The notes under the pieces: model-generated | Told to the model about the DNA's origin: nothing | Database searches by the model: none | The model's input: only the letters and a program-made list of their open reading frames with translations | Translations under genes and position numbers: made by a program | Source of the DNA: JAOAHC01 sp964593045 | GTDB lineage: Bacteria > Bacillota > Clostridia > TANB77 > CAG-465 | Length of the DNA stretch: 64,000 nt | NCBI GenBank assembly: GCA_964593045.1 | Contig: CAZQJQ010000001.1 | Span: 21,142 to 85,141, forward strand | Reading direction: 5' to 3' | Shown here: positions 1-9,066 of the stretch, piece after piece | How positions within the stretch are numbered: the first letter of the stretch is position 1 | Layout: every line of letters begins with the position of its first letter

Positions 1-165
1 GAGATGCTTGAATATGGTACTAAGGCAACTAAAGAAAATTTTGAAAATTTTGTACTTACTGCAGATGGGGTTATGATTTTTTTTGAAAAATATCAAGTAG
101 CACCATATGTATCAGGTGAATTTACAGTTACAATACCTTATGATAAATTAAATCTTAAATTTTAA
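1..165 (+). CDS. C-terminal end of a DUF3298 (RsiV/PdaC-like) protein, partial
   Basis: The first frame is open from the window edge to a TAA at 163-165, giving 54 residues. They contain the end signature of DUF3298: a 'LTADGVMIFFEKYQVAPY' stretch, then a Gly and a short 'TIPYDKL' strand. In known families this domain sits at the C-terminus of extracytoplasmic proteins such as anti-sigma factor RsiV and peptidoglycan deacetylase PdaC. The N-terminal part, and so the actual function, lies outside the window. The stop is about 60 bases before the ytfI start, so the genes may be co-transcribed. Confidence 0.65.
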   Translation, partial: EMLEYGTKATKENFENFVLTADGVMIFFEKYQVAPYVSGEFTVTIPYDKLNLKF

Positions 166-224
166 ATTTCAAGTTAAAATGATTAAATTTCTAAAAAATG
201 GTAAATAATATAAATGGTGATAGT

Positions 225-935
225 ATGTATATACTTCTAATTATCCTGTTCATATTATTTATCATTTTTTTTATACCAATAAGAGTAAATATCGATTTTT
301 TTAGCTATTCAGATGGCAGTTTAGATCAAAATATAAAAATAAAAAGAATTACTGATTCTAATACATTAGTTAAAATTTTGTATTTTATTCCAATATTTAA
401 AACAAATAAAAAAACAAAAAATAAAAATGGTACCATAGACAAAAATAACAAAGATGATAAAATATTAAATTTATTATTTGCTTTTATCATGGAGCTTATT
501 GGTTATTCTAAAGTAACTAAAGCTGTTATAAAAAAAGAAAACTTAAAAAAACTAAATGAAAAAATATTTTTTGAAAAATTTAGTTTAGCAATAGGGACAA
601 ATTTGGATAATGCTATAATGAATGCATATATAAATACAGGTATAAACTCACTTGTTTCAATGTATATTGGATTTAATTTAGATAGAATTAATATGAAAAA
701 TACAACCTTTAATATATATGTTTCTAAAAATGTATATGAAATTAAATTTTCTGGTATATTAAGATTTAAGTTGGTTGATACTATATATGAGTTATTTAAA
801 ATATTTTATAGATATCTAAAGATAAAAATAATTGATAAACTAAAGAATAAAAAAATAAAAAAACAAAGAAAGGAGAATGGATATGGCAGAGCATCCAATA
901 GAAAACCTAATGATGACAGCTATGACATCGCTTGA
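225..935 (+). CDS. ytfI: DUF2953 domain protein, YtfI-like
   Basis: This is a 236-residue protein that begins with a strongly hydrophobic segment (about residues 2-20). A basic, Lys-rich region follows and a very basic C-terminus closes it, as in the DUF2953 family of small membrane-anchored proteins found beside ytfJ in spore formers. I chose ATG 225 over ATG 198 because GGTGAT (215-220) sits just upstream with normal spacing. The 3' end overlaps the ytfJ start by about 50 bases, so the two are translationally coupled. The family is associated with sporulation by gene neighbourhood; its biochemical role is unknown. The assignment rests on architecture plus the ytfJ neighbour. Confidence 0.72.
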   Translation: MYILLIILFILFIIFFIPIRVNIDFFSYSDGSLDQNIKIKRITDSNTLVKILYFIPIFKTNKKTKNKNGTIDKNNKDDKILNLLFAFIMELIGYSKVTKAVIKKENLKKLNEKIFFEKFSLAIGTNLDNAIMNAYINTGINSLVSMYIGFNLDRINMKNTTFNIYVSKNVYEIKFSGILRFKLVDTIYELFKIFYRYLKIKIIDKLKNKKIKKQRKENGYGRASNRKPNDDSYDIA

Positions 936-1359
936 AAATATGATTGATGTAAATACAGTTGTAGGAGATATTGTTACTACTCAAGATGGTACAGTTATTA
1001 TCCCTATATCTAAAGTGTGTTTTGGCTTTGCAGCAGGCGGAAGTGAATTTAATACAAATAAATTAAATAAGTTTTCTGAAGAAGCAAAATTACCTTTTGG
1101 AGGAGGAAGTGGAGCAGGTGTAAATATTTCACCAATGGGATTTTTAATCGTAAAAGACAATATAACTAAATTACTTACATTTGAAGGAATGACATCTGTA
1201 GATAAGATGATTGATATGATACCTGATGTCATAAATAAAGCGACAGAGGTAATTACTAAAACAAAAGAAAAACCAGAGAAAACACTAGAAAATGACACTG
1301 AAGATATAGAAGATACAGATGATCCTACGGAAAAAAGGAGAAGAACAAAAGAAGATTAA
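883..1359 (+). CDS. ytfJ: Sporulation protein YtfJ (GerW family)
   Basis: A 158-residue protein starting MAEHPIENLMMTAM, almost the family's standard N-terminus. A glycine-rich core follows (GFAAGGSEF, then FGGGSGAGVNISPMGFL), which is diagnostic of YtfJ/GerW. The C-terminus is an acidic and basic tail. In Bacillus the protein is made in the forespore and is needed for normal germination. AAAGGAG at 868-874 fits the ATG at 883 better than the ATG at 877, and the resulting N-terminus matches the family. It lies downstream of and overlaps ytfI, and a strong hairpin terminator follows the stop. Confidence 0.92.
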   Translation: MAEHPIENLMMTAMTSLENMIDVNTVVGDIVTTQDGTVIIPISKVCFGFAAGGSEFNTNKLNKFSEEAKLPFGGGSGAGVNISPMGFLIVKDNITKLLTFEGMTSVDKMIDMIPDVINKATEVITKTKEKPEKTLENDTEDIEDTDDPTEKRRRTKED

Positions 1360-1363
1360 ATAG

Positions 1364-1395
1364 AAGCTAGATGTATAATGCATCTAGCTTTTCTA
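1364..1395 (+). terminator. Rho-independent terminator after ytfJ
   Basis: A perfect 10-bp stem (1364-1373 with 1381-1390) and a 7-base loop are followed by a T-rich tail. It lies 4 bases after the ytfJ stop and ends the DUF3298-ytfI-ytfJ transcript. Confidence 0.85.
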
Positions 1396-1407
1396 TTCAT
1401 TAAAATA

Positions 1408-1436
1408 TTGACTTTTACATAGAATAATTATATAAT
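1408..1436 (+). promoter_or_regulatory. Sigma-A type promoter for the acyl-CoA ligase gene
   Basis: TTGACT at 1408-1413 and TATAAT at 1431-1436 are separated by exactly 17 bases. The site lies between the ytfJ terminator and the next start codon at 1461. Confidence 0.75.
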
Positions 1437-1460
1437 AGATACTGTATTGGAGGATACAAA

Positions 1461-3167
1461 ATGAAAAAAATAGTTGAGATGGATTCTCTTAAAGATATAA
1501 TAACAATAAGATGCGATGAATATAAAGATAGAGTTGCATTTATGGAGAAAGATCCAAATACAAGAGAATATGTAAATATAAAATATAGTAAATTAAAGGA
1601 AGATGTTTTAAATTTAGGTACTGCACTTTTAGAAAAATTAAAACTTGAAAACGAAAAAGTTGCTGTAATTGGGGAGAATAGCTATAAATGGTATATAACA
1701 TATATGGCAACAATATGTGGTGTGGGTATAATAGTTCCTCTTGATAAAGAGCTTCCAGAAGCAGAAATACTTAACCTATTACAAAGGTCAAAAGCAAAGT
1801 GTATTGTATATTCTTCAAGAAAAGAAGAAGTAATAAAAAAGTTAAGAAATGAGCTTCCAGATGACATGGTATACGTAGAGATGTCAAAAGAAAAATCGGA
1901 TGATGAAAGCTATTCTTTTGATCAATTATTAAAAGAAGGAAAAGAATTAATAGATACTGGAACAACTAGTTATATTGATAAAAAAATTGATAGGGATGCT
2001 TTTAGTGCATTAATATTTACATCTGGTACGACTGCAAAATCTAAAGGTGTTATGCTATGTCATAGAAATTTAACTGCAAATATTTATTCAGCAGAAAGTT
2101 TAGTTCCAGATCAAACTTCATTTAGATATATATCTATATTACCGATGCATCATACATATGAGTTTATGATAAGCTATTTAAATGCAACTGCAAATGGTTC
2201 ATGTGTCGGAATATGTGAAGGACTAAAGTATATTTCAAAGAACATGAAAGAAATAAAGCCAACTATATTTGTAGCAGTGCCATTACTGGTGGATAATATA
2301 GTAAAAAAAATAGAGAAAGCATTAAAAGAAACCAAGAAAGAAAAATTAATTAATAATGTTTCAGTTATAACTAATTCTTTAAGTAAAGTAGGAATTGATT
2401 TAAGAAGGATTGTCTTTAAAAAAGTTATAGATAATTTTGGCGGTAACTTAAAATATATTTTTTCTGGTGCAGCACCTATAGATAAACATGTGGTAGAAAA
2501 GGTTGAATCATTTGGTATATCATTAATGCAAGGTTATGGACTTACTGAAACAGCACCACTTGTTGCAGGAACTCCACCTAATGACAGAGTTTCAGGTACT
2601 GTTGGCAAACCATTAAAAGGAGTAGAGGTAAGAATTGATTTAGAAGAGAATCAAACATCTGGTGAGATCATGGTAAAAGGCAATAATGTAATGCTTGGAT
2701 ATTATGAAGATGAAGAGGAAACAAAGAAAGTTTTAAAAAAAGGATGGATATATACAGGAGATGTTGGATATTTTGATGATAAAGGAAATCTTGTTATATC
2801 AGGAAGAATAAAGAATGTAATAGTAACAAAAAATGGTAAAAAAATATTCCCAGAAGAAATGGAGTTTGTTATAAACAAAATACCAATAATAAAAGAGTCA
2901 CTAGTATACGGTGAAGAATCTAAGGAAGATAAAACTGATGTAACCCTTGCTGTAAAAGTAACTCTGGATGAGGAGTATATAGAAGAAGTGTATTCATCAA
3001 ATAGACCATCTGATGAGGAACTATATAATTTGGTGTGGAAAGAGATTAAAAAAATAAATAGAGAACAAGTTCCATATAAAGTAATAAAGAAATTAGAAAT
3101 TAAAAAAGAAGATTTTTCAAAAACAACAACTATGAAAATAAAAAGGTTTGAAGAAATAAAAAAATAA
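1461..3167 (+). CDS. AMP-binding long-chain acyl-CoA ligase (FadD-like)
   Basis: A 568-residue ANL-superfamily enzyme that activates a carboxylic acid as acyl-adenylate and then forms the CoA thioester. Visible motifs, in order: the phosphate-binding loop TSGTTAKSKGV (about residue 188), MHHTYEF, the adenine motif GYGLTETAP (about 360), YTGDVGYFDDKGNLVISGR (about 432-450), and a C-terminal Lys in the FSKTTTMKIKR tail where the catalytic lysine is expected. Length fits bacterial long-chain acyl-CoA ligases. GGAGG lies just upstream of ATG 1461, and the gene is monocistronic between its own promoter and a terminator. The exact substrate cannot be read from sequence. In an anaerobe without beta-oxidation genes nearby, lipid recycling or incorporation is as likely as degradation. 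Confidence 0.85.
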   Translation: MKKIVEMDSLKDIITIRCDEYKDRVAFMEKDPNTREYVNIKYSKLKEDVLNLGTALLEKLKLENEKVAVIGENSYKWYITYMATICGVGIIVPLDKELPEAEILNLLQRSKAKCIVYSSRKEEVIKKLRNELPDDMVYVEMSKEKSDDESYSFDQLLKEGKELIDTGTTSYIDKKIDRDAFSALIFTSGTTAKSKGVMLCHRNLTANIYSAESLVPDQTSFRYISILPMHHTYEFMISYLNATANGSCVGICEGLKYISKNMKEIKPTIFVAVPLLVDNIVKKIEKALKETKKEKLINNVSVITNSLSKVGIDLRRIVFKKVIDNFGGNLKYIFSGAAPIDKHVVEKVESFGISLMQGYGLTETAPLVAGTPPNDRVSGTVGKPLKGVEVRIDLEENQTSGEIMVKGNNVMLGYYEDEEETKKVLKKGWIYTGDVGYFDDKGNLVISGRIKNVIVTKNGKKIFPEEMEFVINKIPIIKESLVYGEESKEDKTDVTLAVKVTLDEEYIEEVYSSNRPSDEELYNLVWKEIKKINREQVPYKVIKKLEIKKEDFSKTTTMKIKRFEEIKK

Positions 3168-3216
3168 TAGTTAATTAATATGTATATATATTTTAAAATA
3201 GGTAATAATATTAGTA

Positions 3217-3252
3217 ACAACCTCAAAGTAAGTTTTTCTACTTTGAGGTTGT
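3217..3252. terminator. Bidirectional terminator between the acyl-CoA ligase and the por operon
   Basis: A perfect 14-bp stem (3217-3230 with 3239-3252) with an 8-base loop lies between convergent genes ending at 3167 (+) and 3309 (-). T/A-rich flanks on both sides suit termination in both directions. Confidence 0.85.
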
Positions 3253-3308
3253 ATATTTTCAAAAATATTTTTAGAGTTTTAGTAAAATAATATAAAGCTT
3301 TAGTTGTA

Positions 3309-4271
3309 TTAATTGCTATTTTCTTTATTTGTTACTTCTTCCATAAGAAGTAAATAATTCCATTTTTTATCAACTTCTTTTTGAAGTTCTTCTATCATCC
3401 ATTCATTACCAGGTTGAAACATGTGTTTAAATCTTTTTTGAGGTTTTAAAAATTCTTCAATAGGTAATTTTTTTACTGGTTTATATGTTACCTTGTATTT
3501 TCCATTTTCAACTTCATATAGTGGCCAAAAGCAAGTGTCAACAGCAAGTTTTGAAATTATAGATAAATCTTCTGTTGGATATACCCAACCTCTTGGACAA
3601 GGTGATAAGACTGCAACAAATGTAGGTCCATCTGTGTATATTGCCTTTTCACTTTTTTCAGTTAAATCTTTTAAATTAAAAGTAAGTGCGGTTTGTGCAA
3701 CATATGGTATATTATGTTTTACCATTATTTCAGTTAGATCTTTTCTTCTTTGAGGTTTTCCAGGAATTATTTTACCAGCTGGAGAAGTAGTAGTATCTGC
3801 AAAATGAGGAGTAGAAGAAGAACGTTGAGTCCCTGTATTCATATATGCACCATTATCATAGCAAAAATATGATAAATTATGTCCTCTTTCCATTGCTCCA
3901 GATAATGCTTGAAAACCAATATCTAAGGTTCCACCATCTCCACCAAATGCGATAAATTTAGTATCTTTATTATCTTTTAATTTTCCATTTTTTTTAAGTG
4001 ATACATATGCTTTTTCAGCACCAGACAATGCTGCTGCAGCACTTTCAAAAGCTGTGTGTATAAATGAACAATTTTTCCATGAAGTATATGGATAAATACA
4101 AGAAGAAACTTCCAAACAACCTGTAGCCACTGAAACTACTGCGTTATCCTCTTCTTTTAAAGCTCTAAGAACTCCACGTACTATAGGAGGAGCACCACAA
4201 CCAGCACACATTCTATGCCCACTAACAAATCTTGCCTCTTTATTTATTATCTCTTTTATATTATATGCCAT
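3309..4271 (-). CDS. porB: Pyruvate:ferredoxin oxidoreductase, beta subunit
   Basis: A 320-residue thiamine-diphosphate-binding subunit. It has the N-terminal HRMCAGCGAP motif (C22, C25, first ligands of the subunit's Fe-S cluster) and the ThDP/Mg motif GDGG at 111-114 followed by YDNGAYMNTGTQ (138-149). The enzyme decarboxylates pyruvate (or a related 2-oxoacid) to acyl-CoA, CO2 and reduced ferredoxin, in the cytoplasm. GGGGG about 8 bases before the ATG supports the start. It is the last gene of the porC-porD-porA-porB operon and is followed by a bidirectional terminator. Sequence alone does not fully exclude branched-chain 2-oxoacid specificity, but pyruvate is favoured by the porA match. 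Confidence 0.92.
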   Translation of the reverse strand: MAYNIKEIINKEARFVSGHRMCAGCGAPPIVRGVLRALKEEDNAVVSVATGCLEVSSCIYPYTSWKNCSFIHTAFESAAAALSGAEKAYVSLKKNGKLKDNKDTKFIAFGGDGGTLDIGFQALSGAMERGHNLSYFCYDNGAYMNTGTQRSSSTPHFADTTTSPAGKIIPGKPQRRKDLTEIMVKHNIPYVAQTALTFNLKDLTEKSEKAIYTDGPTFVAVLSPCPRGWVYPTEDLSIISKLAVDTCFWPLYEVENGKYKVTYKPVKKLPIEEFLKPQKRFKHMFQPGNEWMIEELQKEVDKKWNYLLLMEEVTNKENSN

Positions 4272-4285
4272 TTTTTTAACCCCCT

Positions 4286-5461
4286 TTATTCCTTAACACC
4301 TAAATAGTGTTTTACTGTATCTATTTTACCAGTTACCAAAATATTTTGAAGGTCTTCATATACAGATAATATATCATCTGCTTTTACATCTCTACCACCA
4401 AGACCATATATATAGTTTATAGTTGGAACACATATTTTTTCACTAAACATTGCTGAAGTTAACTCTGAAAATAGAGGACCAGAATATGCATTTACACTAT
4501 CTGCCTTATCTAAAATAGCAAGGGCTTTTAGATTTTTTAATTCGTTTGGTATTTCTTTATATGGGAGAGGTCTAAATGCTCTAGGTTTTAACATACCAGC
4601 TTTTATACCTTTTTTTCTTAGCATATCTACTACATATTTAGTTGTTCCAGCAGTTGAGTTAAGCACAACAATACCAATATCTGCATCATCTAACATATAT
4701 TTTTCATAAAGGTCGTATTTTCTACCAGTAACTTTAGCAAACTCATCAGATACTTCTTCAATAATTTGTTTTGACTCTACCATTGCATCGGCAAGTTGTT
4801 TTCTTATTTCAAAAAATGAATCTTGTAGAGCAAGTGGCCCCATAGAAATATTTTTTTCTGGATTCAATAAATATTCATTTGGTGTATATTCACCAACAAA
4901 TTTTTTAACATCTGCATCTTCCATTAAAAGTATGTTTTCAACAGAGTGTGAAGTTATAAAACCATCATAGCATACCATAACAGGTAACATAGCTTTTTCA
5001 GCAATTTTTACTGCCATTATAGTATTATCGTATGCTTCTTGATTGTTTTCACAATATAATTGAATGAAACCAGAATCTCTTACTCCCATTGAATCGGAAT
5101 GATCATTATGAATATTAATTGGAGCAGATATTGCTCTGTTTGCACATACAAGTACAATAGGAAGTCTCATTCCTGATGCAATATTTAACATCTCATACAT
5201 ATATGCTAAACCTTGCGAAGAAGTTGCTGTCATAACTCTAGCTCCAGCTGCTGAAGCACCTATACATGCTGACATAGCACTATGTTCACTTTCTACAGGT
5301 ATAAACTCAGTAGTTACACTCCCATTTGCAACAAAATTTGAAAAATATTGTGGAATTTCTGTAGATGGAGTAATTGGGTATGCGGCTACGGTATCCGGAT
5401 TTATTTGTTTCATAGCTATTGCCACTGCCTCATTTCCACTTAAACGTTCTCTAATTAACAT
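4286..5461 (-). CDS. porA: Pyruvate:ferredoxin oxidoreductase, alpha subunit
   Basis: A 391-residue alpha subunit of the four-subunit enzyme. It carries the signature AAYPITPSTEI (about 26-36), the ESEHSAM segment, the SQGLAYMYE segment (pyrimidine-binding face for ThDP) and NDHSDSMGVRDSG, a strongly conserved stretch of PorA proteins. Length is usual for this family. It lies 14 bases upstream of porB and 14 downstream of porD, with an AGAGGTG ribosome site. Together with the beta subunit it forms the catalytic ThDP site. Confidence 0.92.
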   Translation of the reverse strand: MLIRERLSGNEAVAIAMKQINPDTVAAYPITPSTEIPQYFSNFVANGSVTTEFIPVESEHSAMSACIGASAAGARVMTATSSQGLAYMYEMLNIASGMRLPIVLVCANRAISAPINIHNDHSDSMGVRDSGFIQLYCENNQEAYDNTIMAVKIAEKAMLPVMVCYDGFITSHSVENILLMEDADVKKFVGEYTPNEYLLNPEKNISMGPLALQDSFFEIRKQLADAMVESKQIIEEVSDEFAKVTGRKYDLYEKYMLDDADIGIVVLNSTAGTTKYVVDMLRKKGIKAGMLKPRAFRPLPYKEIPNELKNLKALAILDKADSVNAYSGPLFSELTSAMFSEKICVPTINYIYGLGGRDVKADDILSVYEDLQNILVTGKIDTVKHYLGVKE

Positions 5462-5475
5462 ATTAACACCTCTTT

Positions 5476-5748
5476 CTAATCTTCATCTTCCATAGTTATT
5501 GCATGGAATGGACATACTTTTGAACATACACCACAACCTTTACAATAATCATAATCCATTCCTTCTAAAACACCATCTTTAGTATGTTTTATGCAATTTT
5601 CAGGACAGTAAACAACACATAACATACAGTTTTTACATAGGTCTTTATTATGAACAGGATGTCTACGTCTCCACGCACCAGTTTTTAAATCAAGTGAATT
5701 TCCATCTTTTGTTATCATTCCTGCCATAGAATATTTTTTATCACTCAT
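5476..5748 (-). CDS. porD: Pyruvate:ferredoxin oxidoreductase, delta subunit (2x[4Fe-4S] ferredoxin-like)
   Basis: A 90-residue protein with two complete 4Fe-4S motifs: cysteines 38, 41, 44, 48 and 69, 72, 75, 79. The GAWRRRHPV stretch before the first motif is typical of POR/VOR delta subunits rather than free ferredoxins. It carries electrons from the ThDP/Fe-S site of the beta subunit to external ferredoxin. It begins 4 bases after the porC stop, so expression is tightly coupled. Confidence 0.93.
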   Translation of the reverse strand: MSDKKYSMAGMITKDGNSLDLKTGAWRRRHPVHNKDLCKNCMLCVVYCPENCIKHTKDGVLEGMDYDYCKGCGVCSKVCPFHAITMEDED

Positions 5749-5752
5749 AATC

Positions 5753-6322
5753 CTAACCTCCTATAACTTCATCAAAAGCTCTAGTTATAGCAAGCATATT
5801 AGGTTCTATAACTTCTGGCTTTCTTGCAAATTTGTGCTTAAATGATTCTCTCATATTTTCAAGTAATTCTTCTTTATTCATTATTCCTGTTATCTTTATA
5901 ATCGCTGCAAGTAATGAAGTGTTTGGAAAATCAGCTTTAAGACATTCATTACTTATTTTAGAAGCATCAATAGTATATATCTTAGCATCTAAATCACCAA
6001 TTTTTTTTGTTATATCATCAATACTTTCAGCTGTGTTAACAAGTATAGAACCACCCTTTTTTAAACCTTTTGTTACATCAACTGTACCGATTAAAGTTTC
6101 ATCAACAACAACTACATAATCTGGTTCATATACATTTGAATGTATTCTTATTTCTTTATCATCAATTCTGTTATATGCAGTCATTGGTGCACCCATTCTT
6201 TCAGGACCGTACTCAGGAAAACCTTGAATATATTTACCTGTGTTAAATGCGGCATCAGCAAGTAGTAAAGATGCTGTTTTTGCTCCTTGACCGCCACGTC
6301 CATGCCATCTTATTTCTATCAT
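5753..6322 (-). CDS. porC: Pyruvate:ferredoxin oxidoreductase, gamma subunit
   Basis: 189 residues from the chosen ATG at 6322, beginning MIEIRWHGRGGQG; the GRGGQG glycine motif (8-13) is the hallmark of the gamma (catalytic, CoA-proximal) domain. A longer reading from 6346 would add 8 residues, but AGGAG at 6331-6335 places initiation at 6322, where the family normally starts. It is the first gene of the por operon and has a good promoter upstream. Confidence 0.92.
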   Translation of the reverse strand: MIEIRWHGRGGQGAKTASLLLADAAFNTGKYIQGFPEYGPERMGAPMTAYNRIDDKEIRIHSNVYEPDYVVVVDETLIGTVDVTKGLKKGGSILVNTAESIDDITKKIGDLDAKIYTIDASKISNECLKADFPNTSLLAAIIKITGIMNKEELLENMRESFKHKFARKPEVIEPNMLAITRAFDEVIGG

Positions 6323-6348
6323 ATAAAACCCTCCTAACATATACAAAT

Positions 6349-6377
6349 AGTATATAACTAATTAACGTTATAGTCAA
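6349..6377 (-). promoter_or_regulatory. Promoter of the por operon
   Basis: On the minus strand TTGACT (6372-6377) and TATACT (6349-6354) are 17 bases apart, with the first por start codon 27 bases downstream. It is divergent from the comEC promoter. Confidence 0.7.
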
Positions 6378-6454
6378 GAAAATACACGAAAATTACAAAT
6401 TTAAATATTATATCAGTCCTAATTATGTAATGTATATTATGCTTTGTAATTTTA

Positions 6455-6499
6455 TGTCGAACGATTTTTATTGAAAAATACAAATTACTGTGTTAATAT
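6455..6499 (+). promoter_or_regulatory. comEC promoter with a Spo0A-box-like core upstream
   Basis: TTGAAA (6471-6476) and TAATAT (6494-6499) are 17 bases apart. TGTCGAA at 6455-6461 matches the core TGNCGAA of a Spo0A box. The predicted transcription start falls on or very close to the comEC ATG at 6506, so the mRNA may be leaderless. No Shine-Dalgarno sequence is visible before that ATG. Confidence 0.45.
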
Positions 6500-6505
6500 T
6501 TATTT

Positions 6506-9007
6506 ATGAAAATAGTAAAAAGAATATATAATTTTTTTAAAAAACATAAAATACCTATAATTGTTATAACTATACTTCTCATATTAATCAGAATTTTTAT
6601 TATTTGTTACTCTTTCAAATACAAATATATAACCTATGATAAATCGAAACAAATAAGTGTTATGGTAATAAGACTTGACAAGGTACAAGATGGAAAAGTA
6701 AGTTACATTGTAAAGTTGGAAAAAGGAAATGAAAATAACACTTTTTTAAATAAATTAAATGTGTTTAAAAAGTATAGTGATAACTTTGTACTTAATATAT
6801 ATGACTATAATTATTACAGCAAAACTACAGATGAGAATACTAATTACGATATAACCCAGCATATAAATGAAAATATAAATTATGAATATGGAGATATACT
6901 TAAGTTAAATGGTAAGATATTAATACCTGAGAAATTAAATAATCCATATGAGTTTGATTACAAAAAATATCTAAATGCAAATAATATATATGGAACAATA
7001 TCTACATATAAAGTTGAAAAGGTAAATGAAATATTAGGTAATATTGTACTAAATTTTGCATATTCATTAAGAAAAAACATAGGAGAAAAAATATATGAAA
7101 AATTACCTTATGAAGAAGCAGAACTTTTTAAAAGTATGGTATATGGGGATGATAGTAAATTAAGTGAAAGTATAAAAAAAGACTTTGAAATTACAGGTGT
7201 TTCTCATCTTATAGCGGTATCAGGTTCAAATGTTTCTGCCGTTTTAATAGTCATATACTATATTTGTAATAGTTTAAGATTATCAACTAAAAAAAGAATT
7301 GGTATAACTGTTATATTTCTGGTTATGTTTTGTATAATTGCATCTCTTGAGTTATCCATAATAAGGGCAAGCATTATGGCTTTTGCATTTGTAATAGCAG
7401 AAGCTATGAATAAAAAAATATCTAAATATAAGTCGTGTATAATAGCATTCTTAATTATAATTATATATAATCCATATAGCATATTTAATGTAGGGTTTGA
7501 ACTTTCATTTATGGCTACTTTTTCTATTATTTTAATATATAATCATATTTTTACATATATAGATACAAGATACAAAAAAACATTTAAGATTCATTTGTTG
7601 TATATAGAAAAAAATAAATATATAAAATTATTAAAAAAAATAAATTATGTGATTTTTAGCTATATAAATATTCTTTTTTCCGTAACGATTTCTTCTCAAA
7701 TTTTGACATTGCCTATTCAAATATACTATTTTAATTCTTTTTCAATTTCAAGTATAATTTCCAATATTATTGTAGTATCTGTTGCAAACATTCAAAGAAT
7801 AACTGGTTTTGCTGCATTCTTTTTAATTAATGTACCATATATATCTGACATATTAGTAAATTCTAATTATATAATATTAAAGACAATTATATTTTGTACA
7901 AGTTATATAGCAAATTTAAATATGCCAATTATACATTTACCAAGACCTAATATTATTATACTTCTATGTTATTACTTAATAGTATTTATGATTTACAAAA
8001 TGAATAAATTAAATAAAAAATTAAGCAGTTACAATTTAGTATATACATTTAAAAAAATATTAAATAAAAAAATAGTATTAACAAAAAATAAGCTAAAAAT
8101 AATATATAGGACAGGTATATTAATTAGTACACTTGTAATTATATTGTTATATGTTTATTATATATATGTACAAGATTATATATATTACTTTAACGTAAAG
8201 CAAGGAAACATGGCATTTATTCATTGTAATGGAGTAAATATAGTTGTAGATATGGGGTCAGAAACTGAAAATTTAGCAGATGGTATACTAGATACATTTT
8301 TAAAAGCAAGCGGAATAACAAAAATAGATGCTGTGTTTTTTACTCATATGCATACAGATCATATTAATGCTTATCCTGAAATTTTTGAAAACTATGAAGT
8401 GGATTCAGTATATTTAGCAGATAATATTGCTAGAGATGAAGAAGATGAAAACACAAAAAACTCTATTATTTTAAAAACAAGAGAAAAGAATATATCGGTA
8501 AAAATACTACAAGAAGATGACTATATAAGTTTGAAAGATAATATTAATGTATATATTTTATCTCCACCTAAAAATAGTTATATATATGCCAGTGATATTG
8601 AAAATGCAAACAGTATGGTTATGTTATTTTCTATTAAAAAAAGCAATTTTTTATTCATGGGAGATAGTACAAAAGAAACAGAATATTATATTGTTAGAAA
8701 GATAAAGCAAATAGAGGAAAGTATAAATAGCAATTTAGATACTAATAATACTTATACAAATATAAATAAGGCAATAACTAAAAATAATTTCAAAAATATT
8801 GATGTTTTACAAGTAGGACATCATGGTTCAAAAACATCTACATCTGAATATTTTGTAAAAAGTTTAAATTTTAAAGAGGCAGTTATATCAGCTCAAAAGA
8901 AAACATATGGACACCCTTCAGATGTAACAATTGATGTGCTTAATAAGTACAATATAACTATACGAATAACAGAAAAAGAAGGTGCTATAAGATATAGTAT
9001 AAAGTAA
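6506..9007 (+). CDS. comEC: DNA internalization competence protein ComEC/Rec2
   Basis: An 833-residue polytopic membrane protein with the three expected parts. An N-terminal segment holds a transmembrane helix (about 14-34) and an OB-like DUF4131 region. The competence domain (about 200-500) carries the conserved GVSHLIAVSGSNVSAVL stretch and many helices. The C-terminal metallo-beta-lactamase domain has the Zn motif THMHTDH near residue 613 and GHHGSKTSTSEYF near 772. ComEC forms the channel that takes single-stranded DNA across the inner membrane, and the lactamase domain is thought to degrade one strand. No comEA or comFC is adjacent. The next gene starts 60 bases downstream. Confidence 0.92.
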   Translation: MKIVKRIYNFFKKHKIPIIVITILLILIRIFIICYSFKYKYITYDKSKQISVMVIRLDKVQDGKVSYIVKLEKGNENNTFLNKLNVFKKYSDNFVLNIYDYNYYSKTTDENTNYDITQHINENINYEYGDILKLNGKILIPEKLNNPYEFDYKKYLNANNIYGTISTYKVEKVNEILGNIVLNFAYSLRKNIGEKIYEKLPYEEAELFKSMVYGDDSKLSESIKKDFEITGVSHLIAVSGSNVSAVLIVIYYICNSLRLSTKKRIGITVIFLVMFCIIASLELSIIRASIMAFAFVIAEAMNKKISKYKSCIIAFLIIIIYNPYSIFNVGFELSFMATFSIILIYNHIFTYIDTRYKKTFKIHLLYIEKNKYIKLLKKINYVIFSYINILFSVTISSQILTLPIQIYYFNSFSISSIISNIIVVSVANIQRITGFAAFFLINVPYISDILVNSNYIILKTIIFCTSYIANLNMPIIHLPRPNIIILLCYYLIVFMIYKMNKLNKKLSSYNLVYTFKKILNKKIVLTKNKLKIIYRTGILISTLVIILLYVYYIYVQDYIYYFNVKQGNMAFIHCNGVNIVVDMGSETENLADGILDTFLKASGITKIDAVFFTHMHTDHINAYPEIFENYEVDSVYLADNIARDEEDENTKNSIILKTREKNISVKILQEDDYISLKDNINVYILSPPKNSYIYASDIENANSMVMLFSIKKSNFLFMGDSTKETEYYIVRKIKQIEESINSNLDTNNTYTNINKAITKNNFKNIDVLQVGHHGSKTSTSEYFVKSLNFKEAVISAQKKTYGHPSDVTIDVLNKYNITIRITEKEGAIRYSIK

Positions 9008-9066
9008 CAAAATATTTGAATAAATTTTCTAAAATTGGAAATAATATCTTTTAAGAAGGTGATTTT

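Noticed and set aside
2702..3262. Long minus-strand open frame (186 codons) opposite the acyl-CoA ligase
   Set aside because: It is antisense to an enzyme with clear motifs, has a low-complexity Ser/Phe composition and no ribosome site; it mirrors AT-rich codons.
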